NCBI GenBank assembly: GCA_047623825.1 | Contig: JBLHOS010000010.1 | Coordinates: 1-52,358 of the forward strand | Reading direction: 5' to 3' | Source of the DNA: JBLHOS01 sp047623825 | GTDB lineage: Bacteria > Pseudomonadota > Alphaproteobacteria > Rhodobacterales > Rhodobacteraceae | Length of the DNA: 52,358 bases | Shown: in pieces, positions 32,696 to 41,988 of the stretch | Layout of the letters: every line of letters starts with the position of its first letter | How positions within the stretch are numbered: the stretch's first letter is position 1 | Program-made: the position numbers and the translations under genes | The notes under the pieces: model-generated | Databases searched by the model: none | What the model was told of the DNA's origin: nothing | What the model saw: only the letters and a program-made list of their open reading frames with translations

Positions 32696-34018
32696 TTAAT
32701 CCTGAGGGGCCAGCGCATTTAGACCGGTCAAGATATCAATGGCATAAGCCAGCTGATAATCCTCATTGCGAAGGGCGGCTGTTTCCTCGGCAATCCGCTG
32801 CTCTTCTTCAAACTGGCGGCGTTCATCATCGGTCAGCGAGTTGTTGGAAATGCTGCCGCGCAGACTTGCCTCGGTCCGAAGCGGGCGACCATCATCTTCC
32901 AGCACAACGCTTTCACGCTGCTCAACCAGAATGTCGGGGGCAACGCCAAGCGCCTGGATCGAGCGACCTGACGGTGTGTAATAAAGCGAAGTGGTCAAGC
33001 GCATCGCGCCATCGCCTTGCAGTGGCATGACCGATTGAACGGAACCTTTGCCAAAGCTGTTCGTGCCAATAATGACGGCCCGGCGGTGATCTTGCAGAGC
33101 GCCGGCCACAATCTCAGACGCTGACGCCGATCCGCCGTTGATCAAAACAACAACCGGACGCCCATCAATCATGTCACCCGGGGTTGCGTTATAACGCTCA
33201 CCATCTTGTGGGTCACGTCCACGGGTTGAAACGATCTCACCTTGCTCAAGAAACGCGTCTGAAACACGGATTGCCTGGGTCAGCAGGCCGCCCGGATTAT
33301 TCCGCAGATCCAGCACGACCCCTTCTAGGTTTTCGATGCCGCCAGCCTCTTCGATGACCCGCTCAAGCCCATCACGCAAATTCGGATAGGTTTGGTCGGT
33401 GAACGAAGAGATCCGCAAGATCGCGGTGCTGCCTTCTAGGCGCGCACGGACGGCTGTCAGTTGAATGCGGTCGCGCACGATGGTGATGTCAAAGGGCTCA
33501 TCGACGCCGTCGCGCACAACGGTGATGATGATCTCAGACCCAATGGGGCCGCGCATCAGATCAACGGCTTGCTCTAGTGTCAGACCCAGCAAAGCCTCTG
33601 AGTCTACATGGGTGATGAAATCACCAGCCTCGACACCAGCCAACATGGCTGGTGTATCGTCCATTGGTGCAATGACGCGAACAAACCCTTCTTCTTGGGT
33701 CACTTCGATGCCCAATCCGCCAAATTCACCACGGGTCTGAACTTGCATCGAATCATAGTCGCGTGGCGGCAAATAGCTGGAATGCGGGTCCAATGAGGTC
33801 AGCATGCCGTTGATTGCAGCCTCGATCAGATCGGCCTCATCCACCTCTTCGACATAGTGGACGCGGATGCGCTCAAAGATGTCACCAAACAGATCAAGCT
33901 GTTCATAAACAGTTGTATTGCGATCAGCTTCTTGCGCCAAAAGAGGGCCCGCCACCTGCGTGGTCAGGACTATGCCTGCCACTGTTCCGCCGACTGCCGC
34001 CATCACGAATTTCTTCAT
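32696..34018 (-). CDS. ctpA: S41-family carboxy-terminal processing protease
   Basis: A 440-residue periplasmic serine protease. An N-terminal signal or anchor occupies residues 1-28. A PDZ domain is at about 90-170 (GGLGIEVTQEEGFVRVIAPM, VEAGDFITHVD). The protease core has LVLDLRNNPGGLL-like sequence, the catalytic serine in INGGSASASEIVAGAL and the catalytic lysine in GTNSFGKGSVQ. A charged C-terminal tail follows (residues 380-430, rich in Glu and Arg). CtpA-like proteases trim cell-wall hydrolases; the neighbouring envC fits such a role. It starts six bases after envC. Confidence 0.93.
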   Translation of the reverse strand: MKKFVMAAVGGTVAGIVLTTQVAGPLLAQEADRNTTVYEQLDLFGDIFERIRVHYVEEVDEADLIEAAINGMLTSLDPHSSYLPPRDYDSMQVQTRGEFGGLGIEVTQEEGFVRVIAPMDDTPAMLAGVEAGDFITHVDSEALLGLTLEQAVDLMRGPIGSEIIITVVRDGVDEPFDITIVRDRIQLTAVRARLEGSTAILRISSFTDQTYPNLRDGLERVIEEAGGIENLEGVVLDLRNNPGGLLTQAIRVSDAFLEQGEIVSTRGRDPQDGERYNATPGDMIDGRPVVVLINGGSASASEIVAGALQDHRRAVIIGTNSFGKGSVQSVMPLQGDGAMRLTTSLYYTPSGRSIQALGVAPDILVEQRESVVLEDDGRPLRTEASLRGSISNNSLTDDERRQFEEEQRIAEETAALRNEDYQLAYAIDILTGLNALAPQD

Positions 34019-34024
34019 TATGTC

Positions 34025-35176
34025 CTATTCCTCATGTATTTCGGTCTCGAACCACGCACTGGGATCCACCGGCTCACCGGCCTGCCTTAGTTCCATATAA
34101 AGCGTTTCTGTCTGGTCGACACCACCACCTTGTGAAGACGTGATCAGCAAATCACCTTCAATTTGCGCTGATCCGCCCATAAGTCCAACCGGAGCGCCCA
34201 GATCAAGCACATCTCCGACTTGTCCAAAGGCCTCTCCCATGCCTGCAAGGATCAGCAAGTGATCGGGGCCGGGTTCGAGAATCGCCACCACGCCGTAATC
34301 CAGCAAAGGCCCGACATAACGTATTGTGGCGGGCCAAGGAGCAGTGACAAGACTTAGCGGATTGGCGGCAAGCACCAGCCCCGGGCGAACGACGCCCGCA
34401 GCGTCTGGTGAATTATAGCCGCGCAAAACCGTTCCGCGCAGGGGCATGGGCAATTGGCCCCGGGCCTCGGCAAAATCTGGCAGGTCAACGGGGGCAACAG
34501 TGCTAAAGGCTTGTTCGCGCAAATTGGCGGCAAAACCATCTAGCGATTCGGCACTCTCGAGGATGAGGCTCAACGCCTCAATGTCAAAGGCCAGTCGCGG
34601 CGGCAGATCCCGGCGATCAGCCATCGCCCCTGACAGTTGGGTGCGGGCCTCTTGGATGCCGCGTAGACCATTGGCCAGTTGGGCAATTGCGGCCTGCTGC
34701 ACGGCCTGCAACAACGCCAGTTCTTCCAGCTCAGCCCTTAGGGCCATGGCATCATTGGCAACGGCAAGCGTCACCTCAGATATGATCATGCCGGACCGCG
34801 CGGTGCCGATTGGCCCCGACGGATGGATCAACAACAATGGCGCCGCAGAGCGTTCCATGGTTTGCAGAACCCCAAGCAGACGGGCCAGGCGCTCACGCTC
34901 AGCCTCAAACACCAGATTGATGGCGCGTTCCTGTATCGACGCGCGTCTTAGGCCATCGCGCAAGGCACCAAGCCCATCCTCATAAGCCTGCACAGTTTCA
35001 GTCAGCGCGGTTATACGGTCGCTGGCCCTGTCGGCTTCGGCCAAAGATAGTGCAGCGCGTTCCAGCATTTGGCTGGCACGCTGTGCGGCCAATGCAGGAT
35101 CAGCCTGCGCCGCTAGATGCAGGGGCCAAAATGCGGCCAAAAAGATTAAGCCAAGGGCGGCGGCACGTCTGCTCAT
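34025..35176 (-). CDS. envC: EnvC-like murein hydrolase activator
   Basis: A 383-residue exported protein. After the signal peptide (residues 1-23) come long helices with coiled-coil character (residues 25-215), then a LytM/M23-like C-terminal domain (about 245-383). In the LytM domain the zinc ligands appear to be absent: the usual GIDIAAP position reads RPGLVLAANPL, and the HGxxxxTLYAH region reads EPGPDHLLILAGM. That matches EnvC, which activates amidases instead of cutting peptidoglycan itself. Its start overlaps the gpmI stop as ATGA, and ctpA follows. The gpmI-envC-ctpA order is common in proteobacteria. Confidence 0.87.
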   Translation of the reverse strand: MSRRAAALGLIFLAAFWPLHLAAQADPALAAQRASQMLERAALSLAEADRASDRITALTETVQAYEDGLGALRDGLRRASIQERAINLVFEAERERLARLLGVLQTMERSAAPLLLIHPSGPIGTARSGMIISEVTLAVANDAMALRAELEELALLQAVQQAAIAQLANGLRGIQEARTQLSGAMADRRDLPPRLAFDIEALSLILESAESLDGFAANLREQAFSTVAPVDLPDFAEARGQLPMPLRGTVLRGYNSPDAAGVVRPGLVLAANPLSLVTAPWPATIRYVGPLLDYGVVAILEPGPDHLLILAGMGEAFGQVGDVLDLGAPVGLMGGSAQIEGDLLITSSQGGGVDQTETLYMELRQAGEPVDPSAWFETEIHEE

Positions 35177-36690
35177 CCGATCAGCGAGGTCCCTGTCATT
35201 TCATCGGGTAGAGGCAGGCCCATCAGGCCAAGTAGTGTGGGTGCCAGATCCGCCAGGCGTCCACCGCGCAGATGCGCGCCTGGCGGCCCGCCGACCAATA
35301 TCACGGGAACCGGGTTCAGCGTGTGCGCGGTATGGGCGTCCCCGGTCACAGGATCGATCATAACCTCGCAGTTGCCGTGATCTGCGGTGACGATCATCGC
35401 GCCGCCCGCCTTTTCAAGTGCATCAAGCGCACGTCCAAGACCTAGATCCACCGACTCGCAAGCTTTCATTGCTGCCGCAAGGTCACCGGTGTGGCCAACC
35501 ATGTCGGGGTTGGCAAAATTCACAATGATCAGATCGTAACCCAACCCCAATACCTCAACAAATTTGTCGCTGACCTCAGACGCAGACATCTCAGGTCGCA
35601 TATCATAGGTTGCGACATTGGGGCTTTTTGGCATGAAACGATCTTCGCCTGGTTCTGGTGTCTCTTTGCCGCCGTTCAGAAAGAACGTCACATGTGGATA
35701 TTTCTCGGTTTCAGCCAGCCGGAACTGCCGCAACCCGTGCTGCGCAACCCAAGCCCCGATGGTGTTGGTGATTTTCTGCTTTGGAAAGGCCGCCGTCATA
35801 TAGGCGTTATGTGCGGTCGAATAGTCGACCATACCCAGCATAGCCGCTGGTGTCGGGCGACCGGACACCGCAAATCCGTCAAAAGCCGGATCGCCGATTG
35901 CGGCCAAAATCTCACGCGCGCGATCTGCGCGAAAGTTTAGGCAAAACAGGCCATCGCGTGGGCTGAAAGGTACGGACTCAAGCAAAACTGTTGGTATGAT
36001 GAACTCATCGCTTTCACCGCGTGCAGACGCCGCAGCCACGGCTGCCAATGCATCAACGGCCCGTTCCCCCTTGGACAGAATTATGGCTTCATATGCCTTT
36101 TGCACACGATCCCAGCGGGTGTCGCGGTCCAAGGCATAATAGCGACCTGAAACACTCATGATCTTGGCGCCTGCAGGCAGCCGCGCCGTAAGGTCTTTGA
36201 TAAATCCAGTGGCCGACCCTGGCGGTACATCGCGTCCATCGGTGATCGCATGTAGTGCCACAGGCACACCAGCGGCTGCGATGGTTTGGCTGGCCGCAAC
36301 GATATGGTTGATGTGGCCGTGAACTCCACCATCCGACACGACGCCCATCAGATGTGCGGTGCCGCCGGTTTGTTGTAGCGTTTCAATAAAGTTTTGCAGG
36401 GCCGCGACTTTGGAAAAGCTTCCGGTCTCAATCGCTAGATCAATCTGGCCCAAATCCATGGCAACAACCCGGCCTGCGCCGATATTGGTGTGTCCAACTT
36501 CAGAATTACCCATCTGGCCTGAGGGCAAGCCGACATCTGGGCCATGGGTGGTCAGCAGCGCATTGGGGCAGGTGGACATTAGCCTGTCGAAATTGGGGGT
36601 TTGGGCAAGGGCGGGTGCGTTTCCGACGGTTGTATCCGACAGGCCCCAGCCATCGAGAATGCACAAAACAACAGGTTTCGGAATGGTCAT
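35173..36690 (-). CDS. gpmI: Cofactor-independent phosphoglycerate mutase
   Basis: A 505-residue Mn2+-dependent enzyme that interconverts 3- and 2-phosphoglycerate. The metal-binding start CILDGWG (Asp13) and the phosphoserine motif QMGNSEVGHTN (Ser63) are present. FANPDMVGHTGD and VTADHGNCE carry the remaining metal ligands. Length and domain order are normal. It lies between rlmH (58 bases upstream) and envC (four-base overlap) on the minus strand. Confidence 0.97.
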   Translation of the reverse strand: MTIPKPVVLCILDGWGLSDTTVGNAPALAQTPNFDRLMSTCPNALLTTHGPDVGLPSGQMGNSEVGHTNIGAGRVVAMDLGQIDLAIETGSFSKVAALQNFIETLQQTGGTAHLMGVVSDGGVHGHINHIVAASQTIAAAGVPVALHAITDGRDVPPGSATGFIKDLTARLPAGAKIMSVSGRYYALDRDTRWDRVQKAYEAIILSKGERAVDALAAVAAASARGESDEFIIPTVLLESVPFSPRDGLFCLNFRADRAREILAAIGDPAFDGFAVSGRPTPAAMLGMVDYSTAHNAYMTAAFPKQKITNTIGAWVAQHGLRQFRLAETEKYPHVTFFLNGGKETPEPGEDRFMPKSPNVATYDMRPEMSASEVSDKFVEVLGLGYDLIIVNFANPDMVGHTGDLAAAMKACESVDLGLGRALDALEKAGGAMIVTADHGNCEVMIDPVTGDAHTAHTLNPVPVILVGGPPGAHLRGGRLADLAPTLLGLMGLPLPDEMTGTSLIG

Positions 36691-36748
36691 TTGCGCGGCC
36701 CCTTTATGGTCTAGATAGCTTCTATCAGGCCCGCGCTGTCAGGCAAGC

Positions 36749-37219
36749 TTAGGCGCGATGATAGGGAGTTCCGGCAAGAATTGCCGCCGCTCTGTAAAGC
36801 TGCTCGGCCAGCATCACACGAGCCAGCATATGCGGCCAGACCATTGGCCCGAATGAGATGGAGCAGTCCACCTCAGCTCGTAAATCAGGATGGATGCCAT
36901 CTGCGCCGCCTATGACAAAAGCCAAATCGCTGCTGCCTGCGTCGCGCAGATTGCCAATGCCTTTGGCGAACTTGGGGGAGCTGAGGAGTGTGCCGCGTTC
37001 ATCGAGTGCCCAGATCGCGGCCCCCTGCGGGATTGCGCGTCGCAGTAAGTCGGCCTCTGCAGGCTGCCCGCCGCCCTTACGATCCTCAACCTCAACAACG
37101 CGCGCCGGGCCTAAACTAAGGCCACGGCCAGTCCGCTCAAACCTGGTAAGGTAATCATCGATCAACGCGCTTTCCGGACCGGCCTTCAGCCGGCCCACCA
37201 CGCATAGATGCAGCTTCAT
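36749..37219 (-). CDS. rlmH: 23S rRNA (pseudouridine1915-N3)-methyltransferase
   Basis: A 156-residue SPOUT methyltransferase that modifies pseudouridine 1915 in helix 69 of 23S rRNA. Family motifs are MKLHLCVVGRLK at the start, LDERGTLLSSPKFA, AFVIGGADGIHPDL (SAM knot) and the C-terminal VMLAEQLYRAAAILAGTPYHRA. It begins seven bases after the rsfS stop, a pairing conserved across bacteria, and both proteins act on the ribosome. Confidence 0.96.
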   Translation of the reverse strand: MKLHLCVVGRLKAGPESALIDDYLTRFERTGRGLSLGPARVVEVEDRKGGGQPAEADLLRRAIPQGAAIWALDERGTLLSSPKFAKGIGNLRDAGSSDLAFVIGGADGIHPDLRAEVDCSISFGPMVWPHMLARVMLAEQLYRAAAILAGTPYHRA

Positions 37220-37226
37220 CGGGTGG

Positions 37227-37640
37227 CTACTGCCGCGCCGGCTCAGTCGTGGGCATCCACATCTTCTCTAGCTGGTAGAAATCACGAACCTCTGGGCGGA
37301 AAATATGCACGATGATATCACCGGTATCCACCAGGACCCAGTCACCAACATCTTTGCCTTCGACCTTCGAGAGCCGTCCATGATCTTGTTTCAGACTATC
37401 CATGAGCTTTTCAGAGATCGCCGAAACCTGCCGGGTAGAGCGGCCTGTGGCGATGACCATATAGTCAGCCATCGCAGTTTTGCCGCGCAAATCAATCGTT
37501 ACGATTTCTTCGGCTTTGTCAGCTGAAATGGATGTGAGAATTGCGTCGAGCAGTTCTTCGCTCGACAGTTGTGGGTAAGCGCCGGTTACGGGCGCTTGGG
37601 TCGCGGGCGTCTGGGCAACCGCTTGGATATTTGCAGTCAG
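37227..37640 (-). CDS. rsfS: Ribosomal silencing factor RsfS
   Basis: RsfS binds L14 on the 50S subunit and blocks subunit joining. Core family sequence (LLDAILTSISADKAEEIVTI, LRGKTAMADYMVIATGRSTRQV, DWVLVDTGDIIVHIF, YQLEKMW) is complete. The start is uncertain. The frame reaches a GTG at 37706 with no ribosome site and an Arg/Cys-rich, unlikely leader. A strong GAGGAGG (37649-37655) lies eight bases before an in-frame CTG at 37640, which would give 137 residues. An ATT two bases after the site is too close. I prefer CTG 37640, with GTG 37706 as alternative. Confidence 0.9.
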   Translation of the reverse strand: MTANIQAVAQTPATQAPVTGAYPQLSSEELLDAILTSISADKAEEIVTIDLRGKTAMADYMVIATGRSTRQVSAISEKLMDSLKQDHGRLSKVEGKDVGDWVLVDTGDIIVHIFRPEVRDFYQLEKMWMPTTEPARQ

Positions 37641-37858
37641 GACAATGTCCTCCTCAGCAGTACGTCGGCAAAGGCCCCGACGTTTGGCCTGATCACAAGA
37701 TAGCACCGAATGCGCAAAATCTCAACGTGACTCAAATGAGCAAACGCGCGGCTACACCTAACGAACCCTATTTGTAAATACCTGATACAAATATTAAGGC
37801 CGCTTTACCCTTTAAGTGACCGCTGTCTCGTCTAGGTTAGAGCCATGAGAAGAATGAG

Positions 37859-38527
37859 GTGTCGCCCGTGTTGAAGATCACCGATTTACACAAAAGCTAC
37901 CCCACCGAAGAGGGCCCATTGCAGGTGCTGCGTGGTATCTCACTTAGTCTTGCGGCAGGAGAAAGTCTGGCACTGACTGGTGAAAGTGGGTCTGGTAAAA
38001 GCACGTTGCTACACCTGATCGGCGCGCTTGATGGGTTTGAGCGGGGTGAGATTACGTTGAATGATTGCCGCTATTTAGACCTCGATGATCGGGGTCGGGC
38101 CGAGTTGCGCCGGAACAGTGTCGGATTGGTATTCCAACAGTTCAATCTAATCCCCTCGTTGACGGTGTTACAGAATCTGACGTTTCAGGCGCGATTGGCT
38201 GGGCGACATGATGCCGACTGGTCCGCAACTTTGGCTGATCGGCTGGGTCTGTCTGATCATCTGGCGCGCTATCCCGAACACCTGTCGGGTGGCCAGCAAC
38301 AGCGTGTTGCGATTGGGCGGACGCTGGCGGCGCGCCCCGGTCTGATTTTGGCAGATGAGCCGACGGGCAATCTTGACGAAGCCACCGGTGATGCGGTCCT
38401 TGATCTGATGTTAGCGCTGGTTGCCGATACTGGCGCTGCTTTTCTCATGGTGACCCACTCGACCCGGTTGGCTGCACGCCTGTCCGGGCGATTGCATCTG
38501 GCCCACGGTCAGATCGCGGCACCCTGA
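37859..38527 (+). CDS. ABC transporter ATP-binding protein, LolD/MacB type
   Basis: A 222-residue ATPase of the lipoprotein-release/MacB class. Walker A GESGSGKSTL is at residues 41-50, the signature is LSGGQQQR, and Walker B is LILADEPTGNLD. ATP hydrolysis would drive the FtsX-type permease encoded directly downstream. The start is GTG 37859 (or GTG 37868, three codons later); upstream ATGs are out of frame. With the permease and the CrtC/AttH-like protein it forms a set like AttEFGH, implicated in envelope or carotenoid-like lipid handling. The cargo is not known. Confidence 0.9.
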   Translation: MSPVLKITDLHKSYPTEEGPLQVLRGISLSLAAGESLALTGESGSGKSTLLHLIGALDGFERGEITLNDCRYLDLDDRGRAELRRNSVGLVFQQFNLIPSLTVLQNLTFQARLAGRHDADWSATLADRLGLSDHLARYPEHLSGGQQQRVAIGRTLAARPGLILADEPTGNLDEATGDAVLDLMLALVADTGAAFLMVTHSTRLAARLSGRLHLAHGQIAAP

Positions 38528-38528
38528 C

Positions 38529-40934
38529 ATGCGCATGGCCGTCTTAAACACGCTTTTATCACACTGGCGCCGCCATCCGTTGCAATTGGTCAGTCTGATG
38601 ATGGGTCTGGCACTGGCCACCGCACTTTGGTCCGGGGTTCAGGCAATCAATGCTGAGGCGCGTAACAGCTATGATCGGGCGGCGGCCGTTTTGGGGCAGG
38701 ATCAACTGTCCCGTCTTCAGGCGCTCGATGGGCGAGAGATTGCAGTGTCCGAATATATCGGGCTGCGTCGTGCGGGCTGGCAGGTCACACCGGTGATTGA
38801 GGGTGAATTTCGCATTGAAGGCCAAAATTTACAGATCTTAGGGATCGATCCACTAACCGCGCCGCCGCAGGCAAACGCGCCTGCGTTGGCCAGTGGTCAG
38901 GTTGATCTTACCACGTTTATATCAGGTGACGGTATACTGTTGATCGCACCCGAAACGGCTCTAAATATGACAAATGGGGGCTTGCCACCGTTGGTTTTGT
39001 CGGCAGACGTCGCGCCAGGTATTGCGATCGGGGATATCTCAACCGTTCAACGGCTACTTGGCCGCGGTGGCCTGTCTTATCTGTTGGTGGCCAACACGCA
39101 GCCTGCTGGGTTGGCGCCGCTAAGCAGTCTGACAGATCTGGTTTTGACCCCGGCTACCACCCAAAGTGACATCGCCCAACTGACAGACAGCTTTCATTTG
39201 AACCTGACGGCATTTGGTCTTTTGGCCTTTGCTGTCGGTCTTTTCATTGTGCAGGCCGCAATCGGTCTGGCGTTTGAGCAGCGTCGCCCAACCTTTCGCA
39301 CATTGCGCGCACTAGGGGTGCCATTGGGGCGGTTGATCGGACTGCTTGCCATCGAGTTGGGTATTTTGGCCGCTCTGTCCGGAACGATTGGGATCATGTT
39401 GGGATATGGCATTGCTGCGGCTTTGTTGCCGGGGGTCGCTGGCACATTGCGGGGCCTTTATGGCGCCAATATCTCTGGCCAGCTTAGTTTTGACGCGACA
39501 TGGGCGCTATCTGCGCTGGGAATTGCGATGATTGGTGCTGCGTTGGCTGGTGTACAGGCGTTGTGGCGGGTTGCGAACATGCCGCTTTTGGCGCCCGCAC
39601 AACCACGCGCTTGGGCCTTGGCTTCGGCGCGTGCAATGCAGCGTCAAGGCGGGCTAGCGCTGGCTCTTTTGACGTTGGGTGGGGCTTTGGCGGTCTTTGG
39701 TGGGTCTCTGGCTACCGGGTTTGCCTGTCTTGCGGCATTTCTGATCGGGGCTGCCTTACTGTTGCCATCAGTGCTGCAAATTACGCTTTATTTGGTGTCT
39801 AAAATTGGAAAAACGGCACTATCTGAGTGGATATTCGCAGATACACGTCAACAGGTTCCCGGACTGTCTCTTGCTCTTATGGCGCTGCTTTTGGCGCTGT
39901 CCGCGAATATTGGCGTCTCTACCATGGTGGGTTCATTCCGCAATACATTCACCGGCTGGCTGGACCAGAGATTAGCCTCGGAGATCTACGTGACGGCCAG
40001 AAACGAGGTGGAGGCCGCTGAGATTACTACCTACCTGATCCCCCGCGTGCAGGCGATTTTGCCGATTTGGTCCGTTGAGACACGCATTTCCAATCTGCCG
40101 GTAGAAATCTTTGGCATCGTTGACCACCCAACGTATCGCGAAAACTGGCCATTGATTGTGCAAGGCCCTGATGTCTGGGATCGTTTGGCACAGGGTGACG
40201 GTATCTTGATCAATGAACAGATGTTTCGGCGTCAGGGCCTAAGCTTGGGCGATCTGGTCGATCTGGGGCAGGGTTGGACCCTTCGCGTACTTGCGGTTTA
40301 TTCAGACTACGGCAACCCGGCGGGTCAGGTCATTGTCAGTGACGCAGAGCTTTCTACACGCTACCCACAGGTGCCTATATTGCGCATGGCCGTGCGGATA
40401 GATCCGGCAGAGGCCCCTGCACTGGTGACTGAATTGCGGGCTGCATTCGATTTACCCGATCAAAATGTCGTCAATCAACAAGAAATCAAAGGCTTTTCGC
40501 TGGAGGTGTTTGAACAGACGTTTCTGGTGACCGGCGCGCTGAATATATTGACCTTGGGCGTTGCCGGGTTCGCGATGTTGACTAGCCTGCTCAGCTTAGC
40601 TGCGATGCGCCTGCCGCAGCTTGCGCCGGTCTGGGCTTTGGGGCTTACGCGCGCCCAACTGGCTTGGATTGAGCTGATCCGGACCGTCGTTCTGGCGGCG
40701 ATGACTTGGGCTATATCGATCCCCGTAGGTCTGGGGCTGGCTTGGGTCTTGTTGGCCATCGTGAATGTCGAAGCGTTTGGTTGGCGATTGCCGATGCAGG
40801 TCTTTCCAGCAGATTGGCTGCGCCTCGGTGTTTATGCTGGCATCGCAGCGGTCTTTGCCGCGGCATGGCCGGTTCTGAAATTATCGCGGCTGCCGCCTAG
40901 TGATCTGTTGAAGGTCTTTGCAAATGAGCGTTAA
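38529..40934 (+). CDS. FtsX-like ABC transporter permease
   Basis: An 801-residue inner-membrane permease, about twice the usual length of LolC/E. There is one N-terminal transmembrane helix, a large periplasmic domain, then a three- to four-helix FtsX block near residues 225-350 and a second at about 640-800 after another periplasmic domain. That fits a fused LolC/LolE-like duplication. It starts two bases after the ATPase stop. The last codons overlap the lipocalin-like gene (ATG 40924), so the three genes are translationally coupled. Confidence 0.86.
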   Translation: MRMAVLNTLLSHWRRHPLQLVSLMMGLALATALWSGVQAINAEARNSYDRAAAVLGQDQLSRLQALDGREIAVSEYIGLRRAGWQVTPVIEGEFRIEGQNLQILGIDPLTAPPQANAPALASGQVDLTTFISGDGILLIAPETALNMTNGGLPPLVLSADVAPGIAIGDISTVQRLLGRGGLSYLLVANTQPAGLAPLSSLTDLVLTPATTQSDIAQLTDSFHLNLTAFGLLAFAVGLFIVQAAIGLAFEQRRPTFRTLRALGVPLGRLIGLLAIELGILAALSGTIGIMLGYGIAAALLPGVAGTLRGLYGANISGQLSFDATWALSALGIAMIGAALAGVQALWRVANMPLLAPAQPRAWALASARAMQRQGGLALALLTLGGALAVFGGSLATGFACLAAFLIGAALLLPSVLQITLYLVSKIGKTALSEWIFADTRQQVPGLSLALMALLLALSANIGVSTMVGSFRNTFTGWLDQRLASEIYVTARNEVEAAEITTYLIPRVQAILPIWSVETRISNLPVEIFGIVDHPTYRENWPLIVQGPDVWDRLAQGDGILINEQMFRRQGLSLGDLVDLGQGWTLRVLAVYSDYGNPAGQVIVSDAELSTRYPQVPILRMAVRIDPAEAPALVTELRAAFDLPDQNVVNQQEIKGFSLEVFEQTFLVTGALNILTLGVAGFAMLTSLLSLAAMRLPQLAPVWALGLTRAQLAWIELIRTVVLAAMTWAISIPVGLGLAWVLLAIVNVEAFGWRLPMQVFPADWLRLGVYAGIAAVFAAAWPVLKLSRLPPSDLLKVFANER

Positions 40935-41988
40935 ATCTATTATTAGAGCCTTTTTTGTTGTTATGGCTGGACCCGTATTTGCCCAAGGATTTGCTGGACT
41001 AGGAATGGACGCAGAAGGGTTTTCTGTGCCACAGCGTGGAACTGAATTTCAATTCCCGCAAGATCACGGTGCGCATCCTGACTACCGCATCGAGTGGTGG
41101 TATCTGACCGCAACCCTAAGCGATGCACAGGGTCGCGATTACGGCGTACAATGGACGCTGTTTCGGTCCGCATTGTCCGCTGAGGCTGGATCAGGTTGGA
41201 GCGCGTCGCAACTTTGGATGGGACATGCCGGACTGACGACCGCCAGCCAGCATCTCTATGCGGAACGGTTGGGCCGTGGTGGCGTCGGACAGGCGGGCGT
41301 AACGGTACAACCATTTGAGGCGTGGATCGATGATTGGACCATGCGCAGCGTGGCATCTGCGGGCGCCGAAGCGCTTGACGCGCTGACATTGACAGCCCGG
41401 GGGGCAGAATTTTCCTATGCGCTGGATCTTCAGGCGACAGGGCCTTTGGTGTTGCAAGGTGACCGCGGTTTTTCAGTTAAATCACCTCAGGGGCAGGCCA
41501 GCTACTACTATTCCCAGCCGTTTTATGAGGCATCAGGCATTCTACGCCTGCCTGACGGTGATGTTGCGGTAACGGGTCAGGCTTGGTTGGACCGGGAATG
41601 GTCCTCCCAACCGTTATCAGGGGATCAAACCGGCTGGGATTGGTTTTCGCTGCACTTTGACGACGGGGCCCGGATGATGGGGTTCGCGCTGCGCCAAACT
41701 GACGGTAGTAGTTTTACATCGGCGACTTGGATCGCACCTGACGGCACGCCTATGCCCTTTGATGATGGCGCCCTTCGCTTGACCGGATTGGACCATGCAG
41801 AGGTAGAGGGACGGCAAATTCCAATCTCGTGGCGTGTAGAGTTGCCTGATCGCGGACTGGACATCGTGACAGTGGCCTTGAACCCAGAAAGTTGGATGGG
41901 AACAAGCTTCCCCTATTGGGAGGGGCCAATTCGGTTTAGCGGCAGTCATAGCGGCAGGGGATATCTAGAGATGACTGGTTATGAGTGA
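40924..41988 (+). CDS. AttH/CrtC-type lipocalin-like protein
   Basis: A 354-residue exported protein with signal peptide (residues 1-21, ending VFAQ). The family signature is YRIEWWYLTATLSD, then YGVQWTLFR, PDGDVAVTGQAWLDREWSS and DWFSLHFDDGARMMGFALR. This is the CrtC/AttH two-domain lipocalin fold (carotenoid 1,2-hydratase-like). In AttEFGH-type systems it partners the LolCDE-like ABC transporter; here it overlaps the permease gene by 11 bases. It probably acts on or carries a lipidic substrate in the periplasm. No carotenoid genes are near. Confidence 0.87.
   Translation: MSVKSIIRAFFVVMAGPVFAQGFAGLGMDAEGFSVPQRGTEFQFPQDHGAHPDYRIEWWYLTATLSDAQGRDYGVQWTLFRSALSAEAGSGWSASQLWMGHAGLTTASQHLYAERLGRGGVGQAGVTVQPFEAWIDDWTMRSVASAGAEALDALTLTARGAEFSYALDLQATGPLVLQGDRGFSVKSPQGQASYYYSQPFYEASGILRLPDGDVAVTGQAWLDREWSSQPLSGDQTGWDWFSLHFDDGARMMGFALRQTDGSSFTSATWIAPDGTPMPFDDGALRLTGLDHAEVEGRQIPISWRVELPDRGLDIVTVALNPESWMGTSFPYWEGPIRFSGSHSGRGYLEMTGYE

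Noticed and set aside
37641..37706. GTG 37706 as rsfS start
   Set aside because: No ribosome-binding site and an unlikely Arg/Cys-rich leader; kept only as an alternative.
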